DNA of 64,000 nucleotides, taken from JBEBSD01 sp040394475 (GTDB lineage: Bacteria; Bacteroidota; Bacteroidia; Cytophagales; Spirosomataceae). This document shows, one piece after another, positions 62,249-64,000 of this stretch (its first letter is position 1; every line of letters begins with the position of its first letter). The stretch is taken from the NCBI GenBank assembly GCA_040394475.1, contig JBEBSD010000001.1, positions 147,793 to 211,792 on the forward strand, in the 5' to 3' direction. Under the pieces are notes generated by a model that was not told the origin of the DNA, did not search any database, and was given only the letters and a program-made list of their open reading frames with translations. The position numbers and the translations under genes were made by a program.

Positions 62249-62554
62249 TTAGTCAGCAATCTGCTCCTGCAGTTTTTCGCTGGCCTTAATTTGTTCGATA
62301 AAAATTTTGGCAGGCTTGAAACTCGGAACAAAGTGCTCATCAATGATAATGGTACTTCTCAACGAGATATTCCGGGCCACTTTCCGGGCACGTTTTTTAT
62401 TAATAAAACTTCCAAATCCCCTGATATACAGATTCTCCCCATCAGCAAGGGAATCCTTAACCACTGTGAAAAACGTTTCGAGAGTCTTTTGAACATCTGG
62501 TTTTTCAATACCCGTTTTATCCGAAATCTGCGCTATTACGTCTGCTTTAGTCAC
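62249..62554 (-). CDS. HU-family DNA-binding protein
   Basis: 101-aa histone-like protein that bends DNA. Canonical: MTKADVIAQISDKTGIEKPDVQ helical start, NLYIRGFGSFINKKRA near residue 50, then the DNA arm ARNISLRSTIIIDEHFVPSFKP. First gene of the leftward cluster with TPR, COX24-like and rng. The -7 element TACCTTTG (62623-62630) lies in the leader of the divergent mutY. Confidence 0.96.
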   Translation of the reverse strand: MTKADVIAQISDKTGIEKPDVQKTLETFFTVVKDSLADGENLYIRGFGSFINKKRARKVARNISLRSTIIIDEHFVPSFKPAKIFIEQIKASEKLQEQIAD

Positions 62555-62613
62555 GTTATTCTAACTTTTTATAATGTATGATGTTTTGTATCCTTAAATT
62601 TGAATCCCTGATT

Positions 62614-62641
62614 TTGGGAGTACAAAGGTAGGTTATTTTTG
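62614..62641 (+). promoter_or_regulatory. mutY promoter (TTG-N17-TATTTTTG)
   Basis: TTG at 62614-62616, 17-bp spacer and TATTTTTG at 62634-62641, matching the Bacteroidota -33/-7 consensus. It overlaps the HU -7 element on the other strand, so the two promoters may compete. Confidence 0.55.
62623..62630 (-). promoter_or_regulatory. -7 element (TACCTTTG) of the HU promoter
   Basis: Exact TAnnTTTG on the leftward strand, 69 bp before the HU ATG, located within the spacer of the mutY promoter. Confidence 0.45.
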
Positions 62642-62704
62642 TGTAAGTTAAAAAGCGTTCACTCGTCATTTTTTTTATAAATGACTCGAAAACAGTAGAT
62701 AACA

Positions 62705-63790
62705 GTGCGTATTTTTTTGAAAGAACAGGCTGGGGCGGAGAAATTCGGAAACCGGTTGCTGCTATGGTACCGGAAGTACAGGCGTCAGCTCCCCTGGCGG
62801 GATACCCGGGACCCGTACCGGATCTGGCTTTCCGAAATCATCCTGCAGCAGACGCGGGTCGCCCAGGGACTACCGTATTACCAGGCATTTATCCGTAAAT
62901 ATCCGGATGTATTCGCTTTGGCTGCAGCAACGGAACAGGAAGTATTGTATCTTTGGCAAGGGTTGGGTTATTACTCCCGGGCGCGGAACATGCATCACAC
63001 GGCGCAAACGGTGGTACGGGAATTGGAAGGCCGTTTTCCGTCGTCGTATCAGGAGCTGCTGAAGCTGAAAGGAGTCGGCGACTATACGGCTGCCGCGATT
63101 GCTTCCTTTGCATTTGACGAGCAGGTTGCGGTGGTGGACGGGAATGTTTTTCGGGTGTTTTCACGTTATTTCGGAGTAGCCGAAGATGTCTCCGAACCGA
63201 AAACGAAGGCGGTTTTTAAAGCGCTTGCAGAAACGGTGATGCCTGCAGGCAAGGCCGCGACCTTTAATCAGGCTACCATGGAATTCGGCGCGCTGCAGTG
63301 TACCCCGGCTGCGCCCCTTTGCGACGCTTGTGTGTTGAACGATTCGTGCTATGCCTACGCACACGGCGAGCAGTCCCGGTTCCCGGTAAAGTCGAAAAAG
63401 GTTAACGTCCATAACCGGTATATCCATTATATCGTCGCATTGCAGGAGGATCGGATGGTTTTAAGGGAGCGGAAGGGGAAGGACATCTGGACGGGGTTGT
63501 ATGATTTTGTAACGGTGGAGACTGGCGCGGAGGAGCTGGATGGCGCCGTGATAGCCGGAAAGCTGGCGCCGGAGTGGCAGGGGGCCACGCTGTGTTTTTC
63601 CACAGGGCCCGTCAAACATGTGCTGTCGCACCAGCGCATTTACGCGGTTTTCTGGATGTTACAGTTCCCCGCAGAAAAACAGGTGCGCTTACCGGAAAAT
63701 ACGCAGTTTTACACCCCGGAAGAGATCAGCCAGCTCCCTAAACCGGTGTTGATTAGTGCTTACTTAGCCAAATTTTTTATACCTTTATAA
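62705..63790 (+). CDS. mutY: A/G-specific adenine glycosylase MutY
   Basis: 361-aa DNA repair enzyme that removes A mispaired with 8-oxoG. N-terminal helix-hairpin-helix domain: LSEIILQQTRV with catalytic Glu, LKGVGDYTAAAIASFAF, and AVVDGNVFRV with catalytic Asp. The 4Fe-4S cluster pattern C-x6-C-x2-C-x5-C is intact (CTPAAPLCDACVLNDSC). The C-terminal NUDIX-like domain that recognises 8-oxoG follows (ALQEDRMVLRERKGKDIWTG). Start is GTG at 62705; TTG at 62717 is an alternative. Promoter TTG-N17-TATTTTTG lies upstream. Confidence 0.96.
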   Translation: MRIFLKEQAGAEKFGNRLLLWYRKYRRQLPWRDTRDPYRIWLSEIILQQTRVAQGLPYYQAFIRKYPDVFALAAATEQEVLYLWQGLGYYSRARNMHHTAQTVVRELEGRFPSSYQELLKLKGVGDYTAAAIASFAFDEQVAVVDGNVFRVFSRYFGVAEDVSEPKTKAVFKALAETVMPAGKAATFNQATMEFGALQCTPAAPLCDACVLNDSCYAYAHGEQSRFPVKSKKVNVHNRYIHYIVALQEDRMVLRERKGKDIWTGLYDFVTVETGAEELDGAVIAGKLAPEWQGATLCFSTGPVKHVLSHQRIYAVFWMLQFPAEKQVRLPENTQFYTPEEISQLPKPVLISAYLAKFFIPL

Positions 63791-63805
63791 AAGTGGGTAC
63801 ATGCT

Positions 63806-64000
63806 GAAGAACAATGACAGGAAGCAACCGGAAACGCCCGGAAGTCGGCCATCGCCACACAAACCGAAAGCCGATCGCTGACCTCTGTATAACAGGGAAC
63901 GGGGAATGGGCAACGGGGAACGGGCGCCGATAGCCGAAAGCTGACAGCCGATCGCTGACCTCTGTATAACAGGGAACGGGGAATGGGCAACGGGGAACGG
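63806..64000. repeat. Composite intergenic repeat at the window end
   Basis: Direct repeat of about 80 bp containing GCCGATCGCTGACC, CTGTATAACAGGGAACGG and GGGAATGGGCAACGG, reading as the reverse of the CCCGTTCCCCGTTGCCCATT module at 57346. It is cut by the window edge. Noncoding by composition. Confidence 0.85.

Overview
This window looks like a chromosomal segment of a Bacteroidota bacterium, most likely of the Cytophagales type (the order is my inference). The evidence is two SusC/SusD-type outer-membrane uptake loci, an ECF sigma/FecR pair, tandem DUF4249 lipoproteins beside an STN-bearing TonB receptor, the phylum-typical DUF4290-murA pair, a MurA with Asp at the usual Cys, a 29-residue COX24-like basic protein, and several upstream regions carrying the Bacteroidota -7 promoter element TAnnTTTG. 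No phage, plasmid, rRNA or CRISPR locus is visible, and gene density is ordinary.

Layout. 1-9.2 kb: a 2-hydroxyacid dehydrogenase, then a leftward five-gene envelope operon (secreted protein, STN TonB receptor, two DUF4249 lipoproteins, MG2/plug-like protein). 9.5-19.4 kb: DUF4290-murA, a secreted DUF1080 protein, an Lrp regulator divergent from metH, a lipoprotein-type formylglycine-generating enzyme, and an unusual tRNA-Cys(GCA)-like gene. 19.4-30.6 kb: typA, a coiled-coil membrane protein, a conserved protein of unknown role, a GGCT-like protein, thiamine pyrophosphokinase, the methylcitrate operon prpB-prpC-prpD, DUF3127, a zinc-ribbon IS1595-type remnant or derivative, and a lipoprotein. 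31-41.4 kb: monomeric isocitrate dehydrogenase divergent from an ECF sigma-FecR-SusC-SusD locus, with an extra lipoprotein gene lying between sigma and fecR inside a pair of inverted repeats. 41.5-48.8 kb: a 71-aa protein, a second hydroxyacid dehydrogenase, galK, galM, an M28 peptidase and an rRNA m5C methyltransferase. 48.8-54.6 kb: a second SusC-SusD-DUF1735 locus without its own sigma factor. 54.8-64 kb: radA, an outer-membrane barrel, an HMG-CoA lyase/enoyl-CoA hydratase pair, and the HU-TPR-COX24-like-rng cluster divergent from mutY.

How it fits together. The SusCD loci and the DUF4249 operon import nutrients across the outer membrane. The sigma/FecR/STN arrangement is the known trans-envelope signalling circuit that switches such loci on. 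galK and galM feed sugars to central metabolism. prpBCD handles propionyl-CoA. The HMG-CoA lyase/hydratase pair fits leucine catabolism. murA, typA, metH, thiN, radA, rng, mutY and HU are housekeeping.

The most unusual material lies between genes. A composite family of short intergenic repeats (degenerate ATCAGCA-like heptamers, a 38-bp module and a CCCGTTCCCC-like module) recurs at about six places, and a separate CACGGAGG-type array precedes the isocitrate dehydrogenase gene. Other points worth a second look are the tRNA with initiator-like acceptor features, the short COX24-like gene, a GTTTAGGG(G)TAA motif shared by fecR and the zinc-ribbon gene, and a near-identical 355-bp block in the two DUF4249 genes. 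I did not find a clearly new defence or biosynthetic system.
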